This document shows, in pieces, positions 48,708 to 61,895 of a DNA stretch of 64,000 nt; within the stretch, counting starts at the first letter, position 1, and each line of letters opens with the position of its first letter. Where the stretch lies: positions 620,001 through 684,000 of the forward strand of contig MJGA01000009.1 in assembly GCA_001910725.1 (NCBI GenBank). The letters run 5' to 3'. Position numbers and translations under genes: made by a program. The stretch comes from Phanerodontia chrysosporium. Its lineage: Eukaryota; Basidiomycota; Agaricomycetes; Polyporales; Phanerochaetaceae. The notes under the pieces were generated by a model. That model was given only the letters and a program-made list of their open reading frames with translations. It was not told the origin of the DNA and did no database searches.

Positions 48708-49321
48708 ATGTTCGCCAAGCTCATTTCTGTTGCTCTGCTCGTCGTTGCCGCCGCCGCCGCCGCCGCTCCTGCCCCGGAGGAGCTTGCGGTGTCGCGGAAC
48801 TGCCAATGGGACGGTGAGCACATCGCTGTTTGGCAGGCGAGGAACCCGCCCTGATTCCTCCGTGCAGGCTCCGGGCCCTTCTGCGACGGCCAATGCGAGT
48901 CCCCGTACTCCTACCTGGCCACCTACGGCGGGGGCGGGGGCGGCAACGGTGGCGCATTCACCCATCCCGCAGTAATGTTGCCTGACGCGAGCATGTGCGC
49001 TAGGTGCAAGCTGTGCCTTCGGGACCACGAAGGCCTTCTGCTGCACCACAGCTGCGGCGGGCAGCGGCTGTACGTACCATGCGTTGCAGGAGAAGTCTAC
49101 GCGCAACTCAGATGTTCTGTCGATGCAGGCGCCTGGTACGGCACGGCCCCGGTCTGCCAAGGCGAGTGCCCGTCCGGCACGGTGCAGGTCACTACGGATG
49201 GCACTGGCGACGGTGCTCGATGCTTCTCCGGCAACAAGGTCTTCTGCTGCCCCAGTGAGTGTTTTGCCGTATTGCAGCACCCACGAGATCTTCTGACAAG
49301 GGCGGGTGTCATATAGACTAG
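48708..49321 (+). CDS. Small secreted cysteine-rich protein with a duplicated module
   Basis: The ATG at 48708 starts a signal peptide (MFAKLISVALLVVAAAAAAA). The exon plan is an intron from GTGAGC after NCQWDG, an intron at 48949-49003, an intron GTACGT...GATGCAG (near 49072-49130), and a last GTGAGT...ATATAG intron, after which the frame closes as PN-stop at 49319-49321. The mature part has two similar modules: CQWDGSGPFCDGQC ... CAFGTTKAFCC and CAWYGTAPVCQGEC ... CFSGNKVFCC. Each has six cysteines, so several disulfides are likely. The C-W-x-G-x-(A)P-x-C pattern recurs in secreted proteins of mushrooms, but I know no function. A Gly-rich loop sits in module 1. Confidence 0.75.
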
Positions 49322-49605
49322 CCTGTTGAGCCATCGGTCTCCATGCTGGCCTAGGGCCTTTCAAGGTGTCTTTGCTCCGTGGCGTCGACGCCGCTACATG
49401 ATAGTTTAGTTGCGAGATCTGTACCAACAATCGATGTAGTCGCGGTCTGTACATTCCACAGCCGTGGCTGCTTTCACTATAATTGGTCACCTTTTGAACA
49501 TCTCGCCCGCTTGCTCATTTCCCAGATGCTACCGCATCTACTATAGAATCCTATCAACAAAACCGGCCAGCGAGTCGCATGCGTCCATAACATACAATTT
49601 ATTAT

Positions 49606-52600
49606 TCATGCAATACATGTATCATCTGCTCCGCCAATTCTCTGGTTCGCCCCACCACCTGCGTTCCGCGGGTTCGGTGAACTGAAGAACGTCGGCGGAG
49701 CCTGCATGCCCTGCGGAAGCGCCAGCCCCATGGCCTTGAACTGCCCGCCATGAATGCCGACTGCAGTAAATTCTGCGGCACCTGCGACGAGAACGGGGGC
49801 ATGAGCATCCCCGTGTGTGGCGTCGCAGACCCGGACGACGCCCCGCCACGGGGGTCCCTGATGACTGTGGAGGGGCGCCGGGCAGTGGTGGGGGCTTGTA
49901 GTTCTGCATAGCGATCGCCGTCAGTAGAGTGCTGGTGCAGGAATAGTAGCTCAACTGACGTATTGCTTGCCCTCCCTGTATATCTCCTCGAGCTTCTGGT
50001 CGAACTTGCCCTCCTCTTCTAATTTGATGTAGGTCTTGTACAGTCGCAACGCGGAGAGCGCGTCTTCAATGGAATCGTGTGTCTCGGTTTGGATGTTCTC
50101 CTGGAGGACGAACCATGCGAGGAAGCGCAGAGACAGTCGCCGCTGCCGGCTGCGGATGAAGTAGAGGTCGACGGTGTCGATGACCTGGTCAGGCGGCACG
50201 AAGATATCTGGAGTGACAGTTCGTCAGAAGAACGCCGATTGAGAGTGCACCGGTGTACGCACTGATGATTCGGAAGTCCTTCGACAGCCCGTGGCCGATG
50301 AAAACGCATCCCTTGTCGACCAACAGCCGGAGTTTCTTGTACACAACCTTGAGAGGCGTCAATGTGTACCGCGACATGTGTGGGTCGAGGTCACCATCTG
50401 GAGCGAGCGGATTCAGGAGTGGGACACGTAGCCGAGAGATAATACGCACATTTGATACCGGAGAACTCGGTCAGATAGTCGACGATCACCTCGCTGGTAT
50501 GGATGTGGTCATCAATAAATGGCACACCCTCCTTTTCTCCATCTCCGCGAAGCACAGACACACGAGCAAGGCTCAACCTCGCGGGGCGTAGCACCTTCTT
50601 GGTCCCGTCCGAGCGATATTCTGTTTCTTCCTAAAGGGGAACGTCACATCTGACTCATACGACGACGCGCTTTCACATACCTGCTGCATAGACACGAACT
50701 CAGCATCGATAGCGACCAACGTCCCGGGCCGAGGAAGCTCCTCTTCACTCAGCAGCTCGTGCTTGATCAGGGCTGGATCGCGGTTGCTGTGGAGAATACG
50801 TTCAGGCTTCCGATCTAGAGATGCGCCTGCAGAGACGTACACAGTGATGTTTGTGTCCCAGCAGAGGATGGATGGGTCCAGCTCCATAGGGAGAGGACTG
50901 AAATCAAGTCGCTCCACAATATCCGCACGCTCGTAGTACAGCACAGTCGGAACCTGACAACACTGAATGAGAGCACACGGAAGAGATGAATACCGGTGAT
51001 CACCTTCCAGTTCCCCTGGAAGCTCAGCGCATCCTCTTCGAGAAGCGACCGGACAGTGAAGTCGTTGAAAAGATACCATGGCTGGTTCTTCTCCCAAGGC
51101 TCGAGCTCCTCGTCGGGAAGCCTCACCACCGCCACTAGATGTGACCGCTCCTCCTTGGTGACGACTCGGATGACCATGCCCTGCACCGACATCAACCATA
51201 CTGACCATTCCGCTGTCCTGAATTATGCACGCACCCTGAGCGTATACGTCACCGTCTCTGGATCATCCACACCATTAACCTGGCCCGCAAGCTCAATCGT
51301 AGGCTTCAAGAAGCGCTGGACCTGCGGTTGGCCCTGTGGGTCGCGCGTGCGCACGTCCTTCCAGTACCGCAGCGTCTCCTCCGAGAACACGCCCGCGTTG
51401 AGCGCGAGGACTGGCGGCAGGTCCCGCGTAGCAATCGAGCGCTTGCTCTGGAACGTGACGAACGGCCGGTTGCAGTGCGTGCACGTCGCCTTGTGTGCCG
51501 AATGCCGCAACAGAGACGAGCGGATGATCGAAACGAGGTCGGAGCCGCTCGCGGGGTCGTTCGGCGGGGCCTGTGAGCAGTGAGCACTTGGCAAGGTGGA
51601 ATTAAAGCACCCTGGGGACGGTACCTTCGTTGGGTATGTCAAATCCACGACATGCACCATGTTCTCCTTCTCTCGCATGGCGCCGCAGTTCGTACAGGTG
51701 ATGACGTTCTTCGCATCGACACCACAAAGCTGCGTCAGGAGCGGAGGGGCAAGCCTTGCGGAGTCCGTCGATTCATGATGGGTGTGAAGCAACCGAGGAT
51801 TTTTCGGTCGCTGGTCCCACTCGGCAGACATCGTGTCCATCAGGAAGCGATGGAACGACTGGATCATATGCGCATAGTTGTGTTCCGTGTTCTCGATGCC
51901 GTAGTCCATTAGCTCGATGAGATTGTGGGCTGCGGGCGAGAGCTAAGTATTTCAGCAAGCCTTTTTGGATAGGAGCATAACATACTCTGAGCGAGAACCT
52001 CCACAGTCTTGCAGAAGTTGGTCGACTGGCAGTTCGTGCCCTTCGCATCATCGAGCATCTTCACGAGGAAACCAAGTTCGCAGAACAGGCAGTGCTCGAG
52101 CGGACAGTCGGTTGCAATATGTGCAATGGCGAGCTTCCGAATGGGTAGCGTGTGATGGAGCAGTTGAACTAGGGCATTGGTGTAGGAGTTGGTAATGTGC
52201 GTCTCGAGTCCACTGTGTCCTGTGCGATTATAGAAACTAACAATGTTCTCATCTCGACCGCTCCCTGTGAGCGCAGATGTGACTTACGCAAAGTCAAAGT
52301 CCTCGACACCGAACTTCGAGTACTCAATCTCGACCTTGCGGTACCATTTAGGTATGTCATCAGGATCGTACTCTTGTATCGGAGTATCCGGCTCCACCTG
52401 TTATAGGCATTAGCAGGAGCGACATCGCTAGGATGCGAACAGACAGTCACCTCGCCTCGGCCCTTCCCGCTTCTAAACCTAGCATTACTCTTCGGCTGAG
52501 AGTACACGACATTCCGGCGGCCTCTGAGCTCCTTCGGCAAGGAAGCATACCCAATGTTGTCATTCTTCTTCATCGAGTTTAGTACCTGCGACGGAATTTT

Positions 52601-53966
52601 CGGCGGCGGAGGCGCTACGACGCTGATCTTGGATGAGGGCAGGAACTTGCTTGTCCACGACGAGAACAATAGCGTGTTGTAGTATGGCATGCCGATCACA
52701 TTGAGTGGTCTGCAGAATCAATATGCATGAGGAGTAACGAACGTCCCGCCGGGGAGGTACGCACGTCGTATCTGTCCATTCGATGTCTGGAAGAGGGTCT
52801 GGAGGGTCCGCCCATTCGATAGGCTGTCCCTCAAATCCGTTCAGTGGTAGAATCGCGCCCTCGTCCGCAGCGGTAAGGAGCGAGATAGCACCGTCTGCAT
52901 CTCCGAAAGCCATGTAAGTCCCAGTGGGAGAGACAGCAGTCGATGTTACAAATGATGGCGTGTCGAGCTGCCGGCGATGCATGTCAGAGCAGACGACTTC
53001 CATGAGCCACTGTAAGTAGCTACCTGATAGAACTCGGTGTTTGTGACGTTTGAGACGTCAACAATGTTCACTAGACCTGTGTTGGAAGTTATGACGATCG
53101 TCGCAGTGCGCTTTGGCAGGAGGTCGATGAATCCCGGACCAGCGGAGAATGGCACTGGCGGCAATGGCTTCATGTTGCGGGTGTCATACACTTTCACCAA
53201 TGGATCAGGGAATGGGCGACCCTGTCTGCAATTGATGTTCATTCGTACATCCATACACGTCTTAGGCTGCACTCACCTCAGGCCAAGTCCGATGGTATAG
53301 AAGAATGTTCCCGTGGCCACCAGTCCCTGAATACCGTGTGTATGCGCCTGTACAGCCGCCACATTGACATTACCCGTTCTTGGGTCGTGTCCTCGCACGT
53401 AGCCGTCCGAGCCTCCAGAGAGCAGGACATTAGAGGTATTAGCGAGATGCGAATAGATCGAGATAGCGGGGGATCTTCGCACAACGTCGCCCGTCTGAGA
53501 GTTGAGAGAAATGAGCTCCTGCGCGGCCGTGCAAGCGAAGAACACGGAGCCCGTGGGTGAGTTGTTGGAGAACGCAGTGATGGAGCTCGATGACCTGAAA
53601 GTTGAGCACGTCAGAATGAAGACAAGAGAGACGGGCACGTCTTCACCTTCACCAAGGCTATTCTACTAACCTGAAGAACCACTTGTTCGCACCGCCCTTC
53701 GTCCAAGCACCAATCCCGCCGCTTGAGACACCTGACGCGCGCACGAGCGAGTCTCCTGCGATGATCCCCTTTACTGCAAGGTCACCGCCAGCAGGGTACG
53801 TCACCCCGCTGTTCCCCTGAGCGCTGTAGTATGCAACGATCCGCCCAGAGTTGTTCCCTGCCCAAAGCGTATCCGAGACCGGGTCAAAGCAGAGCGCGGT
53901 AATAGGCTGAGGGAAGATGTCGCGCTGGTGCGTGATCGGCGGGATTGGGTGGTATGTTGCGGTCAT
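49606..53966 (-). CDS. PAN2: PAN2, catalytic subunit of the PAN2-PAN3 poly(A) nuclease
   Basis: PAN2 trims mRNA poly(A) tails in the cytoplasm. The ATG at 53964-53966 starts [20 protein letters not shown]. An N-terminal WD40 part ([30 protein letters not shown]) is followed by the PAN3-binding linker ([18 protein letters not shown]). The ubiquitin-hydrolase-like domain has [15 protein letters not shown], Ser where active enzymes have the catalytic Cys, and [19 protein letters not shown]. The C-terminal DEDD exonuclease shows [26 protein letters not shown] and [15 protein letters not shown]. The tail is Pro/Gly-rich with stop TGA at 49606-49608. Single bases appear lost in the tail at 49850-49854 and 49744-49746. 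Many short introns fit. Confidence 0.92.
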
Positions 53967-54197
53967 GGCAAAGGAGTGTAGCAGGTCTCGGTGTCTTCAG
54001 ATGTTATGTACGTCTTGACATCGGTCGGCGGGGCATATGGTAGTGGTAAAGCGGCTGAAATTTCGGAGACGCGACGCTGTGAACGCATAGCGCCCGTGAA
54101 TATGCGCATCTGATGCGCCTGATGCGCCCTAGGAAAGACTGGCATCCCGGGTTTGCATTCCTGGCCTCCTCGCGATCCCTTTCATCATCCTCGACTC
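53967..54197. promoter_or_regulatory. Divergent promoter of PAN2 and the F-box gene
   Basis: The two start codons are 231 nt apart and point away from each other. A compact shared promoter is inferred; no specific site is recognised. Confidence 0.45.
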
Positions 54198-56346
54198 ATG
54201 GCCGGCGTGCAACAGCTCTTAGCTCTGCCGAACGAACTTGTTGTTACCATCCTCGAAGAGCTCCCTGCCGAGGATCTACTGACATGCAAGCTGGTATGAT
54301 AATTCATACTCCTGTGGTGCGACAGAGCTAACCTCAGTTTGCATGAACAAAGGTTTGTCATGAGCTGGCCGCATTGATCACCAGATCGCCTTCCTTGAAA
54401 TACAAGATTGAGCTCGCTTGTGCCGGCATGGAAGACAATCCGGAGCACTCGCTCAGTAAAACAGGAAAATGGTTTCTTTTGGACGAGTACCAGAAGGCAT
54501 GGTCTCGGGTACGGAACCTGTCTGCACGCCAGTCGAACAGTGCTATCGTCCCTATCGAAGACGGTCCGGCCTGGGAACTTGCGGGGGGAGTCCTGGCACA
54601 GTCCGTCGGGATGCATTCACTCCGATTCAAGCGGATTGCCTCGAAGCTGCGCGGAATTGAGGAAGACGCTTGGGACGTGGACTACCAGTTTCCCATCCGC
54701 GACTTCACCATGGACCCTGGCCAAGACCTGCTGGTTGCATTGCGGGAACCCCAGACTATGGGCGACATGTATGTTATCATTGCGATGCCGTGGTACTGGC
54801 ATTTCTCAAGTCGCCCTTTCCTACAGGTACACTCTAAACTTGATGTCTATGTCAAGTCCAAAGCCCCATCCCTTGGCGCAGATCCCGGCGTTACCCCTCC
54901 CGTTTACACGAGCGGAAGATTTCGAGATTCGCATCAATGGGTCGTACGTGGGTTTGTTGGTCATGCATGGGACGGGTGCTCCCGAGGTGGACTGGTGGTC
55001 ACCGGTTTTCATCTGGAATTGGAAGACGGGCAGAAAGGTCCTTGTGAGTACTTCTATATACTTCGTTCCATGACTCATTTTGCAGGCCCTTCATAACCAG
55101 GTGGACGAGCAGGAATATGTTTGCTCGTTCGCATTCTTGGCCGACCGTTATGTTGTGCTGGCGCACATGACACCGCCTCTGGAGAATGGTGCATTGACAG
55201 TGGTTGAACTTTCTGGTAAGTTCAGTCATACGAGCTCGCGAAGCCGAAGGTCTACATTACTTGCCTCTACAGATCCATCGGAAGATCAAGACGTATCGTC
55301 GGACTGGGCTAGCATGCAGCCACGATGGACTTTCCTCCTGCCTCCTTGCCAAACAGAATCGTCTACCATCGAGTCGATGGAGCTACTGTGCGACCCAGGG
55401 CCACAGTGGGTACCGAACGCACAAGATGCCCAGCCTTCCGAGCCTCAAACCAACAAGTCCGACTCAAAAGCGAAATCAGCTCCCGAGCCCTCACACAGCC
55501 TCCATTCTTCCTAGCACGAGAGAGCAGGATCATCATCCTAATGATGACTGTCATGGACGAGCGCAGCCCCTTCCTCGACGCATACACCATCCGCTTCACG
55601 ATCTCCGCCGCGCACCTGCTCGCGTTCATCGAGACCGCGCCGGACGCGTTCCCGCTGCACTGGCGGGACTGGGGCCCAGAGAGCTGCCGTGCGGAGCCGC
55701 AGAACTGCATCTGGGACGGCAGCTGGCCGTGTGTCGTGTACGGCGCGCGCGTCGCGACGCAGCACTCGTACGTCTCGCACACCGACGGCCAGGTGCGCCG
55801 CTACCGGCCCGTGAGCCTCAGCCCGAACGAGTACGAGGTCTTCGCGGGCGCGGTCGAGCTCGTGGACTTCAACCAGACAGCGATCGCGCGTGCGATCAGC
55901 GACGCGCGCGTCGTCCCGCCCGGCGAGAGCGTCGCGCAGTTCTTCGCGGGGCGCGCGCCGGAGAGCTACCAGGACGTGCAGCCGCTTGCGGGCATCGACG
56001 ACGGTTTCAACTATTACGTGCACCCGACGCGTCTGCCGCCCGACTTTGCGAAGTTCTTTGATGACCCGGATTGTGTCATGACGTGCCTGCCGTACCGGTC
56101 GTGCACTACCCGAATATCCATGGATCGGAGCGAGAACGGGACGGAAGCCTTCCAGCTGGATGGTGTGGGACTCGATGATCCCCCGGTGGATGTGGGCCCT
56201 TTCGGCGCGGTGATGCTGAGTGAAGACGCCATTGTGGTAGTTCGAGTAGGTGCAGTTGATCGAAGTGCTATCACTGAGCTCATGGGAAATTCTTTCAGGA
56301 GTGGCCAGGCAAAGACCCCGAATTCCTCATTATCAGCGTACAGTAG
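54198..56346 (+). CDS. F-box protein
   Basis: F-box proteins recruit substrates to SCF ubiquitin ligases. The ATG at 54198 opens MAGVQQLLALPNELVVTILE then ELPAEDLLTCKL, and after a short intron VCHELAALIT: a canonical N-terminal F-box. The rest is a long variable region common in Agaricomycete F-box proteins. It includes SLRFKRIASKLRGIEEDAWD, INGSYVGLLVMHGTGAPEVD, YVCSFAFLADRYVVLAHMTP and YTIRFTISAAHLLAFIETAP. A final intron from 56248 lets the frame end EWPGKDPEFLIISVQ with TAG at 56344-56346. The join near 54770-54830 (LREPQ to YTLNLMSM) needs an unresolved intron or a missing base. Convergent with NOT4, stops 104 nt apart. Confidence 0.75.
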
Positions 56347-56450
56347 GGTATTGGTGTCACGATGCTACAGCTCAGGCACACACTCGCATAATGTCAAGAA
56401 CATAGATACTTTTTCGTCATTAGGCGTGAAAAGATTATTACATGCATTCA

Positions 56451-59400
56451 TTAGACATCCTCGTCGGACGGCTTCACAGCCTGCAAGCCCTGCATCATCT
56501 CCCTGAGCTCCGCCTCCGCATGCATGACCGACTCCTTCGCGAGCGCCAGCTCCCTCTCCAGTTCATCCGCAGTCATATTCCGCGCCGCATCGCCGTCAAG
56601 CACCTTGCCGAGATTCTCGAAGCGCGTGAGGGTGTCCCCATGCGCGGCATGAAGCCGTGCAGGTCCCAGCCGTTGTCGTTGAATGTGAGCACCGCTCTAA
56701 CGGCCGCGTTGTTGATGTCGCGGTGCAGCTCCTCGAGCTTCGAGAGTTGCACCTCCATCCAGCGCGCGCGCCGCTCGAGCGCCATCGTGAGTGCAGCCAC
56801 CTCGTCTTCCTTGCCCTGCGGCGCAGGCTCCTCGCCGCCGTCCTCGAGGAAGTCGTCGCCCTTCAGCATGTCGCGCAACACGCCGTCAAAGGAAGAGCTG
56901 TCGTCCCAGGTCGTCCGCGGCAAGAGACGAAGAAGGTCGGAGATGGTCTGCGTGAGTGTCTCAAGAAGTTGCTGGAACGACGACACAGCGTTGTCGATAG
57001 AGCCGGAGGGCATGGTATTTGCGAAGGAACCGCCGCCGACAGAGAGCGCAGACAAGGCGTGGACAAGAGGACCATATTCCAAAGGCAACTTGGGGGCTGG
57101 GTTGATCTTGGTCATGTCGAAGAACGGGTGCTGCGCCAGGCGCATCCAGGGCACCTGGACGTCGATCTCGGCAAGAAGCTCTTCCAGCGACCTCGGCTCG
57201 CTGTGCGTCCTGTCCTCTGAATGTGCGCGAGAGTTCGTCGTGCTCGATTCATTGCGGATCTCGGGGAGCTGAGGAGCCTCGGACGCAGTCGCGGATGCCA
57301 TGGCAGAAGAAATGTCGTTTGAGCTATCCTCCTTGGGAATCTTGATAGGCTTGGTGTTCGGTTTGTTCTTCTTCGGCAGCTTGGCCAGGATCGGAGCCTG
57401 GATGACGGGCTCGGCAGATGGGAGTACGGGCGTAGAGGGCTGCTTCGCATTGGTGTTACGACGGCTAGGCGGCTTGGAGGCCTGACCAGGAGTGGATGCC
57501 CTAGAGATGCTTTCGGCTTCAGCGAGTTTGCTGGCCTTCGCAGCCGCTCGCGCAGCTTTCGCCTTCTCGGCACGTTCCTTGTCAGCCCTTTCCTTGTCGG
57601 CCTTCTCTTTTTCGGCCCTCTCCTTCTCGGCACGCTCGCGCTCGGCCTTCGCAGCCGCAGCCCTCTCCGCAATCCGTTCGGCCTTCTCCCGCTCGAGACG
57701 CTCTTTCTCCTCACGCTCAATCTTCTCTTTGGCGGCCTTCTCCTTCTCTGCTGCCTTTTGCAGTGCAGCAGCCTTTTCCTTGGCCGCCTTCTGAGAGGCA
57801 AGGCGTTCCTTTTCGGCAGCCTTGGCAGCGGCTTTCGCGGCAGAGGCCTCAGCAGCGGCCTTCTTCTTGGCCGCGGCACGCTCAGCCTTGGATTGGGCCT
57901 TGGTATCTGAGAGGGGCGTAGTAGGCTCTGACGAGTCAGCCTGTGGCTGCTCGTTCAGGGAGGAAGTGGTGTCGGGAGCAGTAAGAGCAGGGAAGTCCGC
58001 AGAGGAGAGAACGGGTGACGAGATGACGGGCGAGGGCGAAGTGGAGACTGCAGAGATTGACAGAGGATAGCCGCGAAACAAGCGTGACGGATAATACGAC
58101 AGAAAGATAGAAACGATTTGTTAGCGTCAGGGCTTACCGGGAGGGACGATAGACAGATGCACAGCAGCGAGCGACAGCAGAATTCGACAAGATGGAGGGG
58201 GAATTATGGTATATGAAGGGGATCCGGGCCGTCGCAGTGGCAAACATCATGGCCGATGATACAGTTTCCGCACTGAAAGCACGGCGCTCGGTACTCTGAC
58301 CTGGGACTCCCTCCCCTGGAATTGAAGGAAACGGGACTCACCATGAGCAGATCCACTGGCCTGAGCCAGCTCTACGTTCGATGGCCCAGCCCCAACTCCT
58401 AGTCCGTGTCGCATGGCAGGCCCTGGCATGATGCCTGGAGGATAGGCAAGGCCAGGCGGTGGCCCATACGCCAGCTGCTGTTGCTGCTGGTAGCTTTCCA
58501 TCTGGGACTGCATATTCGCGTACCCATTGTCGTGCATGGGCTGTGTAACGACTGGGACGCTAACCGAGCCGACATAATTGCAGGGTCGTTGAATGCTGGG
58601 GCACCATTGAATTTGAAGCCTTGAGCATCTGCGTAGCATTGAGCCTCCAATTACCGAAGCAACGGCTTGAGGTACTCACCCACTGACGCCGCGCGAGCCA
58701 CCCTATCGCGGCTAGAATTGATGAAGTCCCTTAGCTGAGCTTCGCTAATGGAGGCGTCGAATCCCTGTTGGTAACGCGCAGCCTGTTGGTCATAGACGTG
58801 TTGTGGCTGCGCGTGCTGCGCAAGTGGCGAACTCATCGCAGACGCAGACTGGTGCAGGTAGTCGTGGTGTCGGGAAGCGTAATTCCATTGCGACGGGCTT
58901 GGATGAGCAGCCTGGGGAGACATGGCCTCAGACGGGCTGAAATACGCTCCTTGTGAAAAGCTCTCAGAGTGATTCAGGGAGGTCGATGCATGCAGCGGTG
59001 ATGAAGCACTGGTTGACGCTGCGGAACCCTGCCGACCCCTTGCGAAGCCGAAGCGGGAGACTTTGCGTTCCTCATCCAACGGCGAGAATTGCCGAGGTTC
59101 GTCGCCCAGATCGTTCCCGAATGGGTTGAAGGAGCCACTGTAGCTCGAACCAGAAGCGGCGATTCGATCTCTGGAGCTGAAGCCAAGACCAGGCGGTGGC
59201 GGCTGCCTGACACCAGGGAAGGCGTCGAAGAATGAACCACCGAAAGGCTTCGCAGGCTCCGTCTGGAAGTCCGGCAGAGTCGCATCCTCCGCATCTCCGG
59301 CTAGTTTTGGGTCCAGGTTGAAGCTGAAGCCGTCGTCCCCTGCTAGTGACTGCATCATCCGGTCGAACTCCGGGAATGGATTCGGCACACTGGTAGCCAT

Positions 59401-61319
59401 CGTGCCTTCCCGACGGGCCTTGATATCCTCCATGAGCGCTTGAGCGGCGGTAGACATCTGGTACGGTCCTTGCGGCATTTGCATAGATATCTGTGGCGAT
59501 GAATCGGTGGATATGGGCGTGTGGGAAGGAGGTGGCAGACCAGGAGGGGCAGAGAGCCCTGGAGGTACTGGCGGAAGCCCTGGCGGCGCAGCTGGCAATG
59601 CGGCGGCTGGTTCTGGTGATAGAACCTCCGACTCCGGCGGCGAGCTTGGTCTTGACGGTTCCTCGGCTGGAGCCTTGGTCTCCGTTTCTGCCGCGACGGG
59701 CGAAGCGGGACGCGGCGCTGGGGTAGATGCCGATACCGTCTCTTTCTGCTTGCTGGTTTTCGTGCTTGTCGCAGGACCTGCTGGAGCTGGTGTCGCAGGA
59801 CGCGAAGACGAAGCAAGTGACGGTGCTTTGGCGGTGACGGTCTTTTTCGCACTTGGAGTCGCTGCACCACCTGCGATGGAGCCGGACCTCTGCTGGCGGC
59901 TTGTAGAGGAAGATGCATTTGCGGTTGCGGTTGTGGGAGTAGGCGTTGTAGCAGATCCTCCAACCCGTCGTTGTTGACGGGCCGCTGCGCTTTGCATTGC
60001 ATTGGTATGGTTCTGCAGTGCAGTACTTGCAACTGTTGTAGGCGGCTTGTTGGCCCATGACGCCGCGCGTGGTAACCCTGAGAGGACGCGGTTATATGCG
60101 GCCCTGGTAGACATGACATGGGACGTACCTTCGGCGTCTTCTCCCTTTTTGACAATCGTTATTGTCCGCGTCCTATTCTCCGTGTCTTTCATCGTGTGTT
60201 TCCTGTCAAAGAAACGGGTTAAACATGTAGTACGTTCCGACATGAGCCCACACTGACAGTGTCGTGAGATCTTCTTTCGTGAAGCAGTCGTTCTCGTCCC
60301 CCCATTCGTGCAAGTTCATGCAGCTATGATCGGAACAACTGACGCCACGCAAGAATGACATGCAGTACTTCGTTGTTCCGTAACTGGCACGCATGACCTC
60401 TCCACTTGCGCCGGGAGACGGCGCGCCATCCACAGCAGCAATGCATCGCGCCGCATCTTCTCGGCGATGGAAAGTGATGTACAATCCAACTACAGGCGCA
60501 CGTCCGCCAGGCGGCGTACGCTTGACGATGACGATCTTCGAGATCTTTCCGTATTGTCCGAAATACTCGTGCGAGCGTAACGTCGGAATGAGCTGCATGT
60601 CAAGACGGTGTAAGGATGTGCGCGAGGGCGCGGATCAGAGAGCTCTACGCACCTCTTCCTTCGCAAAGCGCGGGCCGATTCCAACAACATAGACGACGTT
60701 CCGCTGTACGACTCGCACATTCGCCAAGTGCCGGCGGCCCAGCGCATCCAGTTCCTTCCGTTCCCTCTCCCGCTGTTTCTTCTGCTGCGTGAGGCGCTTA
60801 TGACTAAACAAGCAGAACAACGTGAAGTAGGATGCCATTTAGTCAGGGTGTGTAGAGACACGATGGATTATCAGTGTGCTTACTCTTCCTTGTTGATCGG
60901 CTTGAACTGGACAGCGTCATCCGAGTACTCACGTCGGCACGCCGGGCAACGTCCGTTCAGATTCTCCTTGATGTGGTGCCAGCAGAAACGGCATATCTAC
61001 GAGGGAAACTGTGAAGAGGACGCATAGGGGAGGGCCACAGGCCTCTTACCTGGTAACCACATGGGCACGGCTTGAAGTTGACGTCTGAGATGTCCATCTC
61101 CTCGAGGCAAAGCGGGCACTCGGCATCCTCCTGGTACACGTTCCCGCGTCATCAGAGAGCTCGACATCGCATGCTTTGAAGGCTGCTCACCGCCTCGTCG
61201 TCGCTCCAGTACGCGTCCTGCACCCCGGCTAGGACATGCGACTTGGACTGTACTGATGGCGTGCTGGCCCGCATAGCGGGTGCCGGAAGGGGAGAGTGCG
61301 GATGAATTCGTGCGGCCAT
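56451..61319 (-). CDS. NOT4: NOT4 (Mot2), RING E3 ligase of the CCR4-NOT complex
   Basis: NOT4 couples translation quality control and mRNA decay. The ATG at 61317-61319 gives a 43-residue lead. The C4C4 RING follows (CPLCLEEMDI ... CPCGYQ-ICRFCWHHI ... RCPACRREY). Next come a coiled linker (HKRLTQQKKQRERERKELDA), an RRM (VYVVGIGPRFAKEE, FGQYGKISKIVIVKR, LYITFHRREDAARCIAAVDG) and a CCCH finger (KYCMSFLRGVSCSDHSCMNL). A long disordered part is rich in Pro/Ser/Gln. Across a 309-nt intron (about 58034-58342) the frame continues into an ADFPAL motif, an Ala/Lys/Glu coil of about 130 residues and a C-terminal helical domain ending PSDEDV at TAA 56451-56453. One base is missing in the G run at 56636-56639. 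I estimate roughly 1,400 residues. Confidence 0.88.
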
Positions 61320-61895
61320 CGTCGTCGAGAACGTGCTCGGGTATGTGCGAGATGGAAACAGGGGACAGTGAGGAGATGAAAGAGCAGGACAGGCACAACA
61401 TGCGCGACCGCCGACAAGAGCTCTAATAAGCGCCCGCGAGAACAAGTTTTGCCGCTTATAAATAAAGCCAAATAATCCCCGCAGCAGTGCAGCACTCTCA
61501 CCGTCGTTGTTATCCTCGTAACTCTCGAGCAACAAAATATAAAGCACATGTAACCATAGGCCTTTGAACCACGTAGGCTACTTACGGTACAACTATGTGA
61601 AACATGTTACCTGGAAGTCAAGGCATTTTATCAACTTGGCGTGCGAACTATGACCCCTCGAATAACCGTCCCAAGGGATCGATGCCTCCTGCCTAATCTA
61701 TCTCGTACTTTTGTTAGCATAGAAGCAATGAGGTAAGAGTCTGTACGCCGTTATCTTCGAGAGATGTCGACGATATGCGTGTCATTTATCAGAGAGATGT
61801 ACAGTACAGTGATACAAATGAGAACACATTCCAGATCCCGTAAATCGTACTAAATAATAAAAAGAGACAGGCCGATGCTGGTGTGCGTGGATGAT
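61320..61895. other. NOT4 promoter side and downstream flank of the next gene
   Basis: AT-rich spacer; no gene or clear TATA box. Confidence 0.4.

Noticed and set aside
48708..49321. Hydrophobin
   Set aside because: A signal peptide and many cysteines are present, but the C-CC-C-C-CC-C spacing of hydrophobins is not; the pattern is a duplicated six-Cys module.
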